Origin: Acidimicrobiaceae bacterium
Lineage (GTDB): Bacteria; Actinomycetota; Acidimicrobiia; Acidimicrobiales; RAAP-2
DNA: 5,460 bases
Reading direction: 5' to 3'
NCBI GenBank assembly: GCA_003135595.1
Contig: PLCI01000050.1
Span: forward strand, 14,925-20,384
Of the stretch, positions 4,521 to 5,460 are shown piece by piece. The notes below the pieces were generated by a model. That model had not been told where the DNA came from, did no database searches, and saw nothing but the letters and a program-made list of their open reading frames with translations. Position numbers and translations under genes: made by a program. How positions within the stretch are numbered: the stretch's first letter is position 1; every line of letters starts with the position of its first letter.

Positions 4521-5460
4521 TCAGCACCGCGCGGGATTCGCGCGCGCGGAGTTGGCCGCGACCTCGAGGCACGACTCGTTGACGACCTCGAAGTCGCGCC
4601 CGATGATCCGGTCGAGCTGATGCAGCGTGTCGTTGTTCCACGCGGCGCTCGGGACGCCCGAGAGGTACCAGGCCGAGCCGTTGTCGGCGATGATCATGCC
4701 GTAGGTCTTGAGCGCCTGGAGGATGATCCGGTCGACCCGCGGGTACCCCGAGATGTTCACGGATGCCTTGAGGCGCAACCGCAGTCCCATCGGCGGGAGC
4801 GACGCGTCGTGGACACCTGCCTCGTGGCGCGCGGGCCACAGGTACGCGGTGTTCGTCGCGGGCACCGTGACGCGAATGGCGTGGTCGATGACTCCTGCTG
4901 CGATCTCCTCGGGTCGGACGAGCCCCGGCAGGATCGCGAGCCCAGCCGCGTCCGCCGACGTCCAGCCCGCGGGCCGCAGCGCGTTCGATGCCAGGTGGAA
5001 CACAGCCCCAGAGCCTGCCGTCCAGTTGGCGGAGTGCGCGACGGGCCTCACGTCGTAGAGCTCGTAGTCCGTGCACGTCACGCGATCGACGACGAGCACG
5101 TGGCGGTCCCCTGTCGAGCGGGCACCGCCCTCGATCAGCGGGTGCCTGGGCACGGGGTAGCCCACACGGTCCGACTCGGATGCGTAGAGGAACGAGACGT
5201 GGACCCGCGGCTGAGCATGGCCGACCACGTTGTACGGGATGCCGATCGGCTCGCCGGCCCACAGCCCCGAGCCGAAGTCGGGGTGCAGCGGCGAGCTCGC
5301 GCCGATCGCGGCGATCATCGCCGCGGAGTTCTTCGCGACCGGCAGGGACGCGACCGGCGTCCGCCACACGCTGTCGGCGGGTGCGACCGAGCACTTCGGC
5401 GCTCCGGCGAGCGCCGACGGGCTCGTCTTGCGGGACGTCGCCGACGCGTTCGCGGCGCCG
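4521..5460 (-). CDS. Conserved, probably exported protein of unknown function (N-terminus beyond the right edge)
   Basis: The last 313 residues are visible and the frame is open to the right edge. The first visible stretch is low-complexity (Ala/Ser/Thr/Pro), like a linker after a signal peptide or membrane anchor. It leads into a domain beginning VWRTPVASLPVAKNSAAM. Conserved-looking blocks follow in order: LHPDFGSG, GIPYNVV, SESDRVGYPVPRHPLIEGG, DRHVLVVDRVTCTDYELYD, GSGAVFHLASNALRP, WTSADAAGLAILPGLVRPEE, YLWPARHEAG, PPMGLRLRLKAS, and ALKTYGMIIADNGSAWYLSG. I recognise this pattern from hypothetical proteins of Actinobacteria and related soil bacteria but know no assigned reaction. The many Trp, Tyr, His, Asp and Gly residues and several Cys suggest an extracytoplasmic enzyme or binding domain. 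A GTG at 5369 lies inside the frame but would cut into the domain start, so the true start is probably upstream of the window. It is convergent with the DMT gene. Confidence 0.72.
   Translation of the reverse strand, partial: GAANASATSRKTSPSALAGAPKCSVAPADSVWRTPVASLPVAKNSAAMIAAIGASSPLHPDFGSGLWAGEPIGIPYNVVGHAQPRVHVSFLYASESDRVGYPVPRHPLIEGGARSTGDRHVLVVDRVTCTDYELYDVRPVAHSANWTAGSGAVFHLASNALRPAGWTSADAAGLAILPGLVRPEEIAAGVIDHAIRVTVPATNTAYLWPARHEAGVHDASLPPMGLRLRLKASVNISGYPRVDRIILQALKTYGMIIADNGSAWYLSGVPSAAWNNDTLHQLDRIIGRDFEVVNESCLEVAANSARANPARC

Noticed and set aside
4527..4549. GC hairpin CCGCGCG ... CGCGCGG just inside the right-hand gene's 3' end
   Set aside because: It is alternating GC low complexity within Ala/Arg codons, is coding, and is not followed by a U-run. 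It is not supported as a terminator or regulatory element.
4493..4570. Exact 10-bp inverted repeat GCCTCGAGGT / ACCTCGAGGC near the convergent 3' ends
   Set aside because: The loop is 58 nt, the core CTCGAG is itself a palindrome, and one arm lies in coding sequence. With no T-tract it is not a credible terminator and is probably chance.
1..5460. Mobile elements, CRISPR repeats, tRNA or rRNA genes
   Set aside because: I looked for terminal inverted repeats, regularly spaced repeats, transposase or integrase motifs, and tRNA-like T-loop sequences, and found none that were convincing.

Overview
The window is very GC-rich with strong third-position G/C bias, GTG start codons, short gene gaps and promoters that appear to drive leaderless transcripts. 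This suggests a high-GC actinobacterium, possibly of an uncultured or acidimicrobial-type lineage; that placement is an inference from composition and from the protein families present. No rRNA, tRNA, CRISPR array, insertion sequence or phage gene was recognised.

Left part (1-1035, minus strand): a 59-residue single-span membrane peptide followed by a translationally coupled polytopic membrane protein that runs off the left edge. The pair has a well-formed sigma70-type promoter (TTGACG, 16 bp, TATACT) whose -10 ends 6 nt before the ATG, so the transcript is probably leaderless. A perfect 8-5-8 inverted repeat (GTATATCG-TCTAC-CGATATAC) fills the spacer and overlaps the -10, as expected for a repressor site.

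Centre (1135-3360, plus strand): a tight three-gene operon. Gene 1 is a PhyH-family Fe(II)/2-oxoglutarate dioxygenase. Gene 2 is an HD-domain oxygenase of the PhnZ/TmpB type with every expected diiron ligand. Gene 3 is a SCO6745/SalK-like actinobacterial protein of unknown function that overlaps gene 2 by a GTGA junction. The first two reproduce the PhnY-PhnZ (or TmpA-TmpB) oxidative phosphonate pathway: alpha-hydroxylation of a phosphonate, then oxidative C-P cleavage releasing phosphate. The exact substrate cannot be read from the sequence. The third gene is an unexplained partner. A DMT/NIPA-like transporter (3407-4327) follows after 46 bp on the same strand and may have its own promoter.

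Right part (4521-5460, minus strand): the C-terminal 313 residues of a probably exported conserved protein of unknown function, convergent with the transporter. The gap between them (4328-4520) holds nothing I can identify.

Most worth following up: the compact phosphonate-type oxygenase pair with its uncharacterised third gene, a displaced tyrosine at the PhnZ substrate gate, the operator/leaderless promoter, and the recurrent 6-nt spacing from -10 to start codon at three genes.
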